DNA of 64,000 nucleotides from an uncultured Flavobacteriaceae bacterium (GCA_947489085.1 CANLCJ010000018.1:19286-83285); one strand, 5' to 3'; counted from the stretch's first letter, positions 52,127 through 62,312 are shown. The notes: generated from the letters alone by a model not told the origin. A program made the numbers and translations.

Positions 52127-52846
52127 ATGGAACATTTAGAATTATTTTTTAAATCAATATTTATAGATAACATGGTATTTGCAGTATTCTTAGGAATGTG
52201 CTCATACTTAGCAGTATCTAAAAAAGTAGCTACAGCAGTAGGTTTAGGAGCGGCTGTAATATTTGTATTAGCAATTACAGTACCCTTAAACTGGTTACTG
52301 GATCAATATTTACTACAACCTGGTGCTTTATCTTGGTTAGGCGAAGAATATGCCGATTACGATTTAAGTTTCTTATCGTTTATAATGTTTATTGCCACCA
52401 TAGCCACTATGGTACAATTGGTAGAAATTGTGGTAGAGAAGTTTTCACCATCACTCTACAACTCTTTAGGTATATTTTTACCACTTATTGCGGTAAACTG
52501 TGCGATATTAGGAGGCTCATTATTTATGCAATCTAGAGAAATAGAAACTTTAGGTTTAGCTTTTAATTACGGTGTAGGTTCTGGAATAGGTTGGTTTTTA
52601 GCCATATTAGCTATTGCGGCAATTAGAGAGAAAATAAGATACAGTAATGTGCCAGCCCCTTTAAGAGGTTTAGGAATTACATTTATAATTACAGGTCTTA
52701 TGGGTATTGGTTTCTTAAGCTTTGGAGGTATGCTTACCGGAGGCGACGAAAAAAAGAAGCCTACTAAAGAGACGGCTGTAGAAGTAGAAAATATTAAAAC
52801 TGAAACTGCTAAAGAATTAGCAGATAACACTAAAATAATAGAATAG
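52127..52846 (+). CDS. nqrE: Na+-translocating NADH:quinone reductase subunit E
   Basis: FIDNMVFAVFLGMCSYLAVSKKV, LIAVNCAILGGSLFM. Confidence 0.95.
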   Translation: MEHLELFFKSIFIDNMVFAVFLGMCSYLAVSKKVATAVGLGAAVIFVLAITVPLNWLLDQYLLQPGALSWLGEEYADYDLSFLSFIMFIATIATMVQLVEIVVEKFSPSLYNSLGIFLPLIAVNCAILGGSLFMQSREIETLGLAFNYGVGSGIGWFLAILAIAAIREKIRYSNVPAPLRGLGITFIITGLMGIGFLSFGGMLTGGDEKKKPTKETAVEVENIKTETAKELADNTKIIE

Positions 52847-52847
52847 T

Positions 52848-54155
52848 ATGATTTTAGCAGCAGGTACAGCGGGAACGGTAATAACTACAGTAGTCGCGTT
52901 TTTATTAATCACGATTATATTAGTAAGTTTATTACTTTTTGTAAAACAAAAATTATCACCATCTGGTCCCGTAAAGATTACAATTAATGGTGAGAGAGAA
53001 ATCGAGGTAGCTTCTGGAGGTAGTTTATTATCTACTTTAGGATCTCAAAAAATATTCTTACCATCAGCTTGTGGTGGTGGTGGTACGTGTATTCAATGCG
53101 AGTGTCACGTATTATCAGGAGGCGGAGAAGCGTTGCCAACTGAAACGCCTCACTTTTCTAGAAAAGAATTACAACACGGTGCGCGTTTATCTTGTCAGGT
53201 AAAAGTGAAACAAGACATGGACATCACTATTCCAGAAGAAGTATTTGGTATTAAGAAATGGGAAGCTACTGTAGTTCGTAATTACAACGTGGCATCTTTT
53301 ATCAAAGAGTTTGTTGTGGAAATTCCAGAAGACATGGGCTATAAAGCAGGGGGCTACATTCAAATTGAAATCCCTGAATGCGAGATTAAATATTCTGATA
53401 TAGATATTACGGCTCACCCTGAAGAGCATGAGACGCCAGATAAATTCCAAGCAGAGTGGGACAAGTTTGGACTTTGGCCTTTAGTTATGAAAAATACAGA
53501 TACTGTAGAGCGCGCTTATTCTATGGCTTCTTACCCTGCTGAGGGACGTGAAATCATGTTAAATGTTCGTATTGCAACACCACCATGGGACCGTTCTAAA
53601 AACGGATGGATGGATGTTAACCCAGGTGTAGCATCATCTTATATTTTTGCGCAAAAACCAGGAGATAAAGTTACTATATCAGGGCCTTATGGAGAATTCT
53701 TTATCAATGAGTCTGAAAGTGAAATGCTTTATGTAGGCGGTGGTGCAGGAATGGCGCCAATGCGTTCTCATTTGTATCACTTATTTAAAACTTTAAAAAC
53801 AGGCAGAAAAGTAACTTATTGGTACGGAGGTCGCTCAAAACGAGAGTTATTCTATTTGGATCACTTTTATCAATTAGAGAAAGACTTTCCTAACTTTAGA
53901 TTTTTCTTAGCATTATCTGAACCTTTACCAGAAGACAATTGGAAAGTTAAAGAAGATATAGATGCTCCAGGAGATGGTTTTGTAGGTTTTATACATAACT
54001 GTGTTATCGATAACTATTTAAGCAAACACGATGCTCCAGAAGATATAGAATTATACTTCTGTGGCCCACCGTTAATGAATAAAGCTGTTCAAAAAATGGG
54101 AGAAGATTTCGGAATTCCAGATGAGCATATACGCTTTGACGATTTCGGAGGATAA
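52848..54155 (+). CDS. nqrF: Na+-translocating NADH:quinone reductase subunit F
   Basis: 2Fe-2S motif SACGGGGTCIQCECHV plus FNR-type FAD/NAD domain (YSMASYPAE, YVGGGAGMAPMRSH). Confidence 0.96.
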   Translation: MILAAGTAGTVITTVVAFLLITIILVSLLLFVKQKLSPSGPVKITINGEREIEVASGGSLLSTLGSQKIFLPSACGGGGTCIQCECHVLSGGGEALPTETPHFSRKELQHGARLSCQVKVKQDMDITIPEEVFGIKKWEATVVRNYNVASFIKEFVVEIPEDMGYKAGGYIQIEIPECEIKYSDIDITAHPEEHETPDKFQAEWDKFGLWPLVMKNTDTVERAYSMASYPAEGREIMLNVRIATPPWDRSKNGWMDVNPGVASSYIFAQKPGDKVTISGPYGEFFINESESEMLYVGGGAGMAPMRSHLYHLFKTLKTGRKVTYWYGGRSKRELFYLDHFYQLEKDFPNFRFFLALSEPLPEDNWKVKEDIDAPGDGFVGFIHNCVIDNYLSKHDAPEDIELYFCGPPLMNKAVQKMGEDFGIPDEHIRFDDFGG

Positions 54156-54173
54156 CAGATTTAAAATCGAAAC

Positions 54174-54212
54174 AAAAAACGCCAATTCTAAACTTTAGAA
54201 TTGGCGTTTTTT
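54174..54212 (+). terminator. Intrinsic terminator of the nqr operon
   Basis: Near-perfect 39-bp palindrome aaaaaacgccaattctaaa-c-tttagaattggcgtttttt. Confidence 0.9.
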
Positions 54213-54388
54213 GCTTTAGATGTAACAGATCACTTAGTTGTTTTGTTTTCACGTTTAAAATTGGTGCCGTCCAAACATAGTTTTTTGTCGTACATAAATA
54301 AGAATATTACGCAACAGCACTATAGCAGACTATAAATAAAGCGTTGCTGTTGCTACAAAAACTAATTTTAAAACTAAACAACTAAACA

Positions 54389-55429
54389 ATGAAAACAATT
54401 AAAAAAAACCGAGGCTTTCAAATAGCATTATTATGTATCGCCCTTGTAATTAATTCTTGTAGTAAAGAAAATGTAGACAGCGACGATAACATTACAGAGC
54501 AAAATGCAAGCTCAAATGTGGTGAAAAAATACTTTGGAACGCAAACCGTTTATGGTATTCTAGATGAAGAAGGTAATCTTATTTCAGATGATATGATATT
54601 TGATAAAAGCCAACTATCAGATACACCGCAAGAATCCTTTTTAAATCAACCACCAAATTCGACCTTAAGTGGAAAATTATCATTTTCCAGTCAAGCTACA
54701 AAATGGCCTAATGGAGTAGTAGTGTACAAACTCGGTGCTATGAATAGCAGGCTAAGAGGTGAGCTGCAAAAGGCTATGGACGAATGGTCTTCTAAAACTA
54801 ACGTGTCTTTCAAGGCACATACCAACGAGTCGTACTACGTAACAATATTAGAATCTACAGATGTATGTTCCTCTTGTGGAAGTGCTTCAATAGGAGTTGT
54901 AGGTACTAGAGGTACGTGTAAATTTGGAGCAAATTCTAACGCGAGCCTAATAGCTCACGAATTGGGGCACACGTTAGGCTATTTACATGAGCAATCTAGA
55001 GCAGATCGCGATCAATACGTTACAATACTATTTGATAATATCCAACCGGGGAAAGAACGCAACTTCGAAATTAGAAGTAGCGCATTGCTAACAACTAAAG
55101 CTTTCGATATTAACTCTATTATGATGTACCATCCGTACGCATTTACTATCCAAAGAGGAGTGCCTACTATTGTAGATGCTAATACAGGGCAACCTTATCA
55201 AGGTGCGCAACAAACCGTATCTGCATTAGATGTTGAAGGTACTAATATTGTGTATCCAGAAACGGCAGAAGATACAACACCAGATACGAGAGATATTTGT
55301 ACAGGGGTTAATGCTTATGTTTCAGGAAGACAGTACCGTGTTGGCGATAGAGTAACCTTTAGAGGATATTTGTATGAAGCAGATTTTACAAGATGGAATC
55401 AGATAGGGAGATGTGGAGATGCGCAATAG
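54389..55429 (+). CDS. Astacin-like (M12A) zinc metalloprotease lipoprotein with C-terminal chitin-binding-like module
   Basis: Lipobox (VINSC); HELGHTLGYLHEQSRADRD, Met-turn SIMMYHPY; YVSGRQYRVGDRVTFRGYLYEADFTRWNQIG resembles CBM5/12. Confidence 0.88.
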   Translation: MKTIKKNRGFQIALLCIALVINSCSKENVDSDDNITEQNASSNVVKKYFGTQTVYGILDEEGNLISDDMIFDKSQLSDTPQESFLNQPPNSTLSGKLSFSSQATKWPNGVVVYKLGAMNSRLRGELQKAMDEWSSKTNVSFKAHTNESYYVTILESTDVCSSCGSASIGVVGTRGTCKFGANSNASLIAHELGHTLGYLHEQSRADRDQYVTILFDNIQPGKERNFEIRSSALLTTKAFDINSIMMYHPYAFTIQRGVPTIVDANTGQPYQGAQQTVSALDVEGTNIVYPETAEDTTPDTRDICTGVNAYVSGRQYRVGDRVTFRGYLYEADFTRWNQIGRCGDAQ

Positions 55430-55538
55430 TTAAACGTATATAATTTGTATCTATTAACTAAGAAGTATAAGTTAACTAAAACATTGCTTTTAGATCTTAA
55501 ACTACCGTTATAATAGATTAATTTTGAATTAAATTATA

Positions 55539-55570
55539 AAAAGCAACTGTTTTAAAAGGCAGTTGCTTTT
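55539..55570 (+). terminator. Intrinsic terminator of the metalloprotease gene
   Basis: aaaagcaactg-ttttaaaagg-cagttgctttt followed by gtttt. Confidence 0.8.
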
Positions 55571-55669
55571 GTTTTAGTATTAAGTCTTGTACAAGACTTT
55601 TGTGTAGTTCGGTTGAAACCCCTAGTTTCGCCAGTAGAAAACCAATACGTACACTATAAATTTTTACCA

Positions 55670-56281
55670 ATGTCCTTTAAAAAGTTGAAACCAGAATTGT
55701 TAGAAGCACTTTTGCAGTGCGGTATAGATACACCAACAGCGTTTCAAAAAGCAGTATTACCTAAAATTAGAAGTGGTGCAAACTTATTTTGTATTGGAGA
55801 AAAAGGTTGTGGAAAGACTACAGCTATTATAATTTCTATACTACATAAATTAGATTATAAGCCTCAAGGAGATGCTCCAAGAGCATTAATTATTGTAGAA
55901 ACTAAAGCAGAAGCACTAGCCTTAAAGACAGCATTTGAGTGTTTTACCAAACGCAGCAATTTACGTATTTATACTGCTTATAATGAGCAAACCTTGGACC
56001 AACAACGAGAAGAGATTTATTACGGGCAAGATATTCTTATTGCGACACCTAAACGTTTAAATAAGCTTTATTTAATGAATAGTTTAGATTTAAGCCAACT
56101 AAAAATGTACATTTTAGAAGACGCTGAATTTGCCGAGAATGGCAAACATATTGCAGAAATAAACCGTATTCCAGAAAGCATTAACAAGTGTCAATACCTT
56201 GTGTTTGCTTCAAAATTATCAGAGCGCTTAAAACGATTGGAACACACATTTATGTCTAAAAGTATGGTAGTAAGTAACTAA
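55670..56281 (+). CDS. Single-domain DEAD/DEAH-box-like ATPase
   Basis: Q-motif-like PTAFQKAVLPKI, Walker A GEKGCGKTTA, degenerate box LEDAEF; no C-terminal helicase domain; start refined to MSFKKLK. Confidence 0.8.
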   Translation: MSFKKLKPELLEALLQCGIDTPTAFQKAVLPKIRSGANLFCIGEKGCGKTTAIIISILHKLDYKPQGDAPRALIIVETKAEALALKTAFECFTKRSNLRIYTAYNEQTLDQQREEIYYGQDILIATPKRLNKLYLMNSLDLSQLKMYILEDAEFAENGKHIAEINRIPESINKCQYLVFASKLSERLKRLEHTFMSKSMVVSN

Positions 56282-56322
56282 AATTCCTCTGCTAATCGTA
56301 ATAAATACACTGTAGATACAAA

Positions 56323-56781
56323 TTAAACAATAAGTAGTTTATCTTGATTTTGTTTAGAGGAGTCGGTAACAAAAAGATTCTTAAAATCCATAACATTAGG
56401 AACACCATCTAAATCACATAAATAATCGATAACAACACTTAAACCTTCAAATAGAATATCTTTGTCTGTTGGGTTGTCTGGTTTTTTGTTTTTGAAATGC
56501 AACGGTAGTTCATACCCACAGGCTTTTAAAAATAGATGCTCAATTTTAAGGAGTTCCTCAGGCGAGTAACCTTTATAGCGCCTACCTAGATTCTGGTGTA
56601 TTGTGCCTATGTAATTAAGTTTTAAACTGCCATGATCTTCAGAGAAATGTTTCCAGAAGTCTTTACGGTCTAAAATATTACCTACAGCACATTGTTTACA
56701 GCACTCTGGATATAATGCGCCATTGTGAAATGCTATGTATAATTTTTGAATAGCAGATTCTAATCGAGATGTAACTTTCAT
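56323..56781 (-). CDS. Conserved hypothetical protein with a CCxxC motif
   Basis: Intact ORF; PECCKQCAVGNILDRKDFWKHFSEDHGSLKLNYIG. Confidence 0.7.
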   Translation of the reverse strand: MKVTSRLESAIQKLYIAFHNGALYPECCKQCAVGNILDRKDFWKHFSEDHGSLKLNYIGTIHQNLGRRYKGYSPEELLKIEHLFLKACGYELPLHFKNKKPDNPTDKDILFEGLSVVIDYLCDLDGVPNVMDFKNLFVTDSSKQNQDKLLIV

Positions 56782-56927
56782 AAAAAATCTTTTACACTAA
56801 GTTACTAAAAAATAGTGTAACCTAGTATAAATGATAATGTGCTAAAGTCAGGATTGAACCCTGTATTTTCAATTTTGTTTAGGTAAAGGTATTTATTTTA
56901 TCCAGTTATCTTTTTTATTTTTGTAGT

Positions 56928-57305
56928 ATGAGTAAAGCACTATCAAAACAAGAATTGCACAATTTAGCTATGAACCATGTAGGCAAGGACTTAGAGCAAC
57001 GTGGTTTTGAGTTTATAGCTATAAATAGTAAACTTAAAAAACATCCTCAATTTGTTTGCATCGATAAAACCAATCAATATTACTTTGTAATTGTGCGTGC
57101 GGTATTACTGCCAGAAAATCCTAATAATTACGATGTTATTTGGATGGAGTCTTTTAAGAAACATGCTTTCGATAAAGATGCTAAAGTACTTTATGCAGGA
57201 GTGGGAGTAGGAAACCCTAATGGCGAAAGTCTACCAGTGTTTCTAGACGAAGATTACTTAATTGAGTACAATGGCATTCAAGTTATTGAGCATAATTTAA
57301 ACTAA
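56928..57305 (+). CDS. Conserved hypothetical protein directly upstream of apbE
   Basis: Intact ORF; stop abuts the apbE ATG. Confidence 0.7.
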   Translation: MSKALSKQELHNLAMNHVGKDLEQRGFEFIAINSKLKKHPQFVCIDKTNQYYFVIVRAVLLPENPNNYDVIWMESFKKHAFDKDAKVLYAGVGVGNPNGESLPVFLDEDYLIEYNGIQVIEHNLN

Positions 57306-58304
57306 ATGAGATATTTATACCTCTGTGCTATTTCTTTAGCATTAGTTATTTCATGCAAGCAAAAAAGCAAGCATAACTTAAAAACACCAATTAATACAAA
57401 GTTGGCAGGAAGCGTATTTGGAACGCGTTATTCGGTAATTTATCCTTCAGAAATAGATTATAAACCACAATTTGATAGCTTATTTACAGCAATTAATGCA
57501 TCGTTATCGACATACCTTAAAGACTCAGATATTTCTAAAATCAACACTAATCAAGATGTCATTGTCGATCATCACTTCGAGCAGGTGTTTAAAGCCTCTA
57601 AAAGTATATATAAAGCCACTAACGGGGTTTTCGATCCAACAATAGGCGATGTGGTGAACGCGTGGAATTTTGGTGCAGATAATAGAAAATTTATATCAGA
57701 CAGTACAACTATAGATAGCTTAATGCGGTTTGTTGGTTTTAATAAGGTACATTTAAATCAAAGTAAAGTAAAAAAAGAAAGCGGTACATATTTGGAGTTT
57801 AACGCCATTGCAAAGGGGTATGGCGTAGATGTAATTGGCGATTTTCTAGAGTCTAAAAACATAGAGAATTACCTTGTAGAAATAGGAGGAGAGCTTCGTG
57901 TTAGAGGAAGAAATTTGGAAAAAGATAAAGCTTGGAAAGTTGGTTTAGACGAACCTCGATTTGACAGCGAACAATCGATTTATAAGGTTATTACTTTAAG
58001 TGATGAAGCAATGGCAACATCGGGTACTTATAGAAAATTTAAGATAGACGCCAATGGCAACAGGTATGCCCATATTATAAATACGGCTACAGGATACCCT
58101 TCTAAGACAAATGTATTAAGTGTTTCTGTTATTGCAGAAAATTGTATGACAGCAGATGCCTATGCCACGGCATTTCAGGCCATGGGTATAGAAAGCGTGA
58201 AAGCTTTTTTAAAAGAACATCCAGAGTTAAAAGTGTTTTTTATTTTTGAGAATGAGGCTAATACGTTGGAAACACTAGCGCTTAACGGGTTTCCAGAGTC
58301 TTAG
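57306..58304 (+). CDS. apbE: FAD:protein FMN transferase lipoprotein
   Basis: Lipobox (VISC); GVFDPTIGDVVNAWNFG, FNAIAKGYGVD, VEIGGELRVRG, ATSGTYRKF. Confidence 0.94.
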   Translation: MRYLYLCAISLALVISCKQKSKHNLKTPINTKLAGSVFGTRYSVIYPSEIDYKPQFDSLFTAINASLSTYLKDSDISKINTNQDVIVDHHFEQVFKASKSIYKATNGVFDPTIGDVVNAWNFGADNRKFISDSTTIDSLMRFVGFNKVHLNQSKVKKESGTYLEFNAIAKGYGVDVIGDFLESKNIENYLVEIGGELRVRGRNLEKDKAWKVGLDEPRFDSEQSIYKVITLSDEAMATSGTYRKFKIDANGNRYAHIINTATGYPSKTNVLSVSVIAENCMTADAYATAFQAMGIESVKAFLKEHPELKVFFIFENEANTLETLALNGFPES

Positions 58305-58317
58305 AAAACAATCCAAT

Positions 58318-58686
58318 TTAAAAAGCACTGCATAAAAGCAATACCCAACCAAGTACGAGTAATAAACCGCCTAAAGGGGTTATGGGCCCTAAGAATCGAA
58401 GTTTACGCCCTTTGGCATCAGAAATAACTAAGCCATAGATACTAAACGCAAACATTATAATGCCTATGGTAAATGCCCAATATACAGTAGGGGTAATGTT
58501 ATAATTAGAGAGGCCTAAGAATAAAAGCAAAAGCGCATGATACATTTGGTATCTTACGCCAACTTCAAAACTTTTAAGCTGTGCTGTAGATAGAATTTTT
58601 TTTAAGGCATGGGCGCCAAAGGCTCCAAAAATCACAGCTAGCATTCCAAATAAAGCACCCGTAGCAATAAAGATATCTTGTGTCAT
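58318..58686 (-). CDS. DUF423 membrane protein
   Basis: GALFGMLAVIFGAFGAHALKKIL, GITPLGG-like motif (GPITPLGGLLLVLGW). Confidence 0.92.
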   Translation of the reverse strand: MTQDIFIATGALFGMLAVIFGAFGAHALKKILSTAQLKSFEVGVRYQMYHALLLLFLGLSNYNITPTVYWAFTIGIIMFAFSIYGLVISDAKGRKLRFLGPITPLGGLLLVLGWVLLLCSAF

Positions 58687-58695
58687 AATAAGTTA

Positions 58696-59463
58696 CTATT
58701 TATAAACTATTGGGAGGAGTTCTCCTTTTGCTAAACAATAGGATTTTATAGTTTCTGTAGACATGGTAGCAGTATAATCTACAGGATTTACGTTAAAACC
58801 TACAGCTTGTAATTTATCGAAATAATCAAGACCATAAACACGAACATGGTCGTATTGTCCAAAAATTTCTGCTCGTTTTTTTGGGTCTGTAATAGAATTG
58901 TCTTCGAAAGTATGTTCCCGACTCAAATCCTGCGGAATTTGGAAAACCCCCATACCTCCAGGTTTTAAAACGCGATACAACTCTTGCATGGCTTTAGTAT
59001 CATCAGGGATATGTTCTAGGACATGATTGCAAAAAATAATATCAAAACTATTGTTGGCAAACGGTAGGTTACAAATATCCGCTTTAACATCTGCCAATGG
59101 AGAATTTAAGTCTGTGGTTGTATACTCTAAGTGTTGCATTTTTTTAAAACGCTTGTAAAATGCTTGTTCTGGAGCAAAATGCAAAAGTTTGGCAGGTTTC
59201 GAAAAAAAATCGGTTTCTTGTTTTAAATAGAGCCAAAGTAACCTGTGGCGTTCTAACGAAAGTGTAGATGGAGATAGTACGTTTTGGCGCTGTGTACCAT
59301 AACCATAAGGTAAAAATGTTTTAAATTGTTTACCATCTATGGGGTCGGTAAATTTTGAACCTCTTAATACAAATGCTAAAATGGGGCGTGCTACATAACT
59401 TAACCTGATAAGTAATGGTCTGGGAAATAGATTAAGGATAATGCTAAAACTTTTTTTTAACAC
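58696..59463 (-). CDS. Class I SAM-dependent methyltransferase
   Basis: LLHFAPEQ, DLNSPLADVKADICNLPFANNSFDIIFCNHVLEHIPDD. Confidence 0.9.
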   Translation of the reverse strand: MLKKSFSIILNLFPRPLLIRLSYVARPILAFVLRGSKFTDPIDGKQFKTFLPYGYGTQRQNVLSPSTLSLERHRLLWLYLKQETDFFSKPAKLLHFAPEQAFYKRFKKMQHLEYTTTDLNSPLADVKADICNLPFANNSFDIIFCNHVLEHIPDDTKAMQELYRVLKPGGMGVFQIPQDLSREHTFEDNSITDPKKRAEIFGQYDHVRVYGLDYFDKLQAVGFNVNPVDYTATMSTETIKSYCLAKGELLPIVYK

Positions 59464-59542
59464 AGATACAATTTTAAAACCTACTTTTTAAATTCAGCTT
59501 TCAAGAGAAAACTTAAAAGAGGTTAGAGGTTATTTACAGGAA

Positions 59543-60361
59543 TTATAAAACCAATGTGTTTTGGCGAAATTCAGTCTCTTCATCACTCTCAATACCCAAG
59601 GCATCATAAATATAGGCAAAGGTTGATAATAACTCTGGTTTGCCGTCCACTAAAGCCACGTCATGTTCAAAATGAGCAGAAGGTTTATTGTCTAGCGTTG
59701 TTATTGTCCAACCATCTTTGTGTTGCCTTATGCGTTGCGTACCCATATTTATCATAGGTTCTATAGCTACAACCATACCTTCTACAAACTTTTTACCGCG
59801 TCCACGACGCCCATAGTTAGGCATTTCAGGGTCTTCATGCATTTTACTGCCTAAGCCGTGGCCAACTAATTCTCTAACAACGCCATAACCATGAGATTCG
59901 CAATAGTTTTGTATAGCAAAACCAACATCGCCTACACGGTTATTTATTTTAAATTCTCTTATGCCGACATAAAGAGACTCTTTGGTAATTTTTAACAACT
60001 TCTCTGTTTCAGGATCTATGTCTCCCACAGCAAAGGTATAAGCGTGATCGCCATAAAAATTATTTTTTAAAGCACCACAATCTATAGAAATAATATCTCC
60101 TTCTTTAAGAGGCGTATCGTTTGGAATACCGTGTACAACCTGGGCATTGGGACTCATGCATAATGTGTTTGGAAAATCGTAAAGCCCTAAAAAACCAGGG
60201 ATAGCCCCATGATCTCTTATACAAGTTTCTGCAATTTTATCCAACTCTAATGTTGTAACTCCCGGTTTTATATGTTTTGCTAATTCACCTAGAGTCTTAG
60301 ATACGATTAATGCGCTTTCGCGCATTAATTCTATCTCTTCTTTAGTCTTTATTTTTATCAT
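59543..60361 (-). CDS. map: Methionine aminopeptidase, type I
   Basis: HGIPNDTPLKEGDIISIDCGALKNNFYGDHAYTF, GHGLGSKMHEDPEMPNYG, VAIEPMINMG. Confidence 0.95.
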   Translation of the reverse strand: MIKIKTKEEIELMRESALIVSKTLGELAKHIKPGVTTLELDKIAETCIRDHGAIPGFLGLYDFPNTLCMSPNAQVVHGIPNDTPLKEGDIISIDCGALKNNFYGDHAYTFAVGDIDPETEKLLKITKESLYVGIREFKINNRVGDVGFAIQNYCESHGYGVVRELVGHGLGSKMHEDPEMPNYGRRGRGKKFVEGMVVAIEPMINMGTQRIRQHKDGWTITTLDNKPSAHFEHDVALVDGKPELLSTFAYIYDALGIESDEETEFRQNTLVL

Positions 60362-60771
60362 GATTTAAAAAAATCTAAAAAACGTTTTTTCTTTTTTTGT
60401 TGTAACGGTAAAGTTCCTCCGTTTGTTAATTTTTGGTATACCTCTCCCCAGCCAATAAAACCGCCAATATTTCTATCGTCTATAAAAATATCGGCATTAA
60501 TTTTTCTACTAACGTCGTTAGTGTATTCTTCCTCTGGGAAACTGTTATTTATTGCATAAAAATAAATACCATTTGCTTTACAAAATGCTACGGCTTCGTC
60601 TAGCTTAGCACCACTTCTGTAAGTCCAAAGTATAAGACGGTGTCCATCTTCTTGCAATTTCTTTAATGTTTCGAAAGCAAATAATTGTGGTTTGCCAATT
60701 TTAGGGTAGGCATCTTCCACAATAGTACCATCGAAATCTATAGCTATAATTAATGTGTTTTTAAAGTTCAT
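60358..60771 (-). CDS. HAD-like hydrolase (BT0820-type)
   Basis: IAIDFDGTIVED, LILWTYRSG, IFIDDRNIGG. Confidence 0.85.
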   Translation of the reverse strand: MNFKNTLIIAIDFDGTIVEDAYPKIGKPQLFAFETLKKLQEDGHRLILWTYRSGAKLDEAVAFCKANGIYFYAINNSFPEEEYTNDVSRKINADIFIDDRNIGGFIGWGEVYQKLTNGGTLPLQQKKKKRFLDFFKS

Positions 60772-60794
60772 TATACCCAGATGTGTCCAAAATA

Positions 60795-62312
60795 TTAAAC
60801 TAAAGACTCTTGCGTCATAGCCTTAGGTTGCGCAACACCTATAAGTTTTAATACAGTAGGCGCAATATCTCCAAGAATACCATCTTTAATTTCCTTTAAC
60901 TCCTTGTCTATTAAAACAATAGGCACGGGATTGGTCGTATGAGCTGTATTTGGAGAACCATCTGGATTAATCATTGTTTCGCAATTGCCATGGTCTGCAA
61001 TAAGTAGGGTGGTGTAACCGTGCTCCAAACCTGTTTCTATAACTTCTTTGGCACAAATGTCTACAGCTTCACAGGCCTTAATAGCAGCGTCCATAACACC
61101 CGTATGGCCTACCATATCTCCATTCGCAAAATTTAAACACACAAAGTCAACGTCTTCCTTTTTTAATTCTGTAACAAGAGCATCTTTCAATTCGTAAGCA
61201 CTCATTTCAGGTTTTAAATCGTAAGTAGCTACTTTCGGAGAATTTCTTAAAATGCGTTGTTCGCCTTCAAAAGGCGCTTCTTGCCCACCAGAGAAGAAAA
61301 ATGTTACGTGAGGGTATTTTTCTGTTTCTGCAATTCGTATCTGCTTCTTGTTATTTTTTGCCAAAACTTCACCTAAGGTTTCTGTTAGGTTTTCTTTATT
61401 AAAAATAACATTTATGTTTTTATAAGTATTGTTATAATTCGTTAGAGTTACGTAGTGCAAATCTAACTTTTGCATATCATGCTCAGGGAAATCATTTTGC
61501 GATAATACTTCGGTAAGTTCACGACCTCTATCTGTTCTAAAATTAAAGAACACAACAACGTCTCCGGGTTTAACGCTAGTTAAGGGTTTGTTGTTTTCAT
61601 CTACACGTATAATAGGCTTAATAAATTCGTCGGTAATAGCATTAACATAATTGGTTTCAATAGTGCTAACAATGTCTTTAGAAGCATCACCTTTAGCGTG
61701 CACTAAAGCATCGTATACTAATTTTACGCGTTCCCACCTTTTGTCTCTGTCCATGGCATAATAGCGTCCAGATATAGAGGCTATTTCTGCATTTTTATCT
61801 GCGATAAAAGTTTCTAAATCTTTTACAAAACCAGCTCCAGATTTAGGGTCTACATCTCGGCCGTCTGTAAAGCCATGAATATAAGAATGTTTTACACCTG
61901 CTTCGTGTGCAGCATCTATTAACCCTTTAATATGATTTATATGCGAATGCACACCACCATTACTTAATAACCCAAGAAAATGTACATCTTTATTATTAGT
62001 TTTGGCATAATTAAATGCATCTACTAATACGTGCTCTTTGTTTAGCGTTTTTTGTGCTACAGCCAAGTTAATTTTTACCAAATCTTGATACACAATACGT
62101 CCAGCACCTAAATTCATATGCCCTACTTCGCTGTTTCCCATTTGCCCCTCTGGTAAACCTACATGCAAACCGTCTGTTCTTAAAGAGGCACTAGCATATT
62201 TACTGTAAAGACTATCTATATATGGTGTATTGGCGTTATCTATTGCAGAAACTTTTGGGTCTGGAGATTTACCCCAACCGTCAAGTATCATTAGTATGAC
62301 TTTTTTGTTCAT
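60795..62312 (-). CDS. gpmI: 2,3-bisphosphoglycerate-independent phosphoglycerate mutase
   Basis: MILDGWGKSP, PEGQMGNSEVGHMNLGAGR, HGFTDGRDVDP, NFANGDMVGHTG, IADHGNCE. Confidence 0.97.
   Translation of the reverse strand: MNKKVILMILDGWGKSPDPKVSAIDNANTPYIDSLYSKYASASLRTDGLHVGLPEGQMGNSEVGHMNLGAGRIVYQDLVKINLAVAQKTLNKEHVLVDAFNYAKTNNKDVHFLGLLSNGGVHSHINHIKGLIDAAHEAGVKHSYIHGFTDGRDVDPKSGAGFVKDLETFIADKNAEIASISGRYYAMDRDKRWERVKLVYDALVHAKGDASKDIVSTIETNYVNAITDEFIKPIIRVDENNKPLTSVKPGDVVVFFNFRTDRGRELTEVLSQNDFPEHDMQKLDLHYVTLTNYNNTYKNINVIFNKENLTETLGEVLAKNNKKQIRIAETEKYPHVTFFFSGGQEAPFEGEQRILRNSPKVATYDLKPEMSAYELKDALVTELKKEDVDFVCLNFANGDMVGHTGVMDAAIKACEAVDICAKEVIETGLEHGYTTLLIADHGNCETMINPDGSPNTAHTTNPVPIVLIDKELKEIKDGILGDIAPTVLKLIGVAQPKAMTQESLV

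Noticed and set aside
56850-56863. tRNA T-loop-like string aggattgaaccctg
   Set aside because: Lacks the CG of a true T-loop (GGATTCGAACC) and no acceptor, D or anticodon arms can be built around it.
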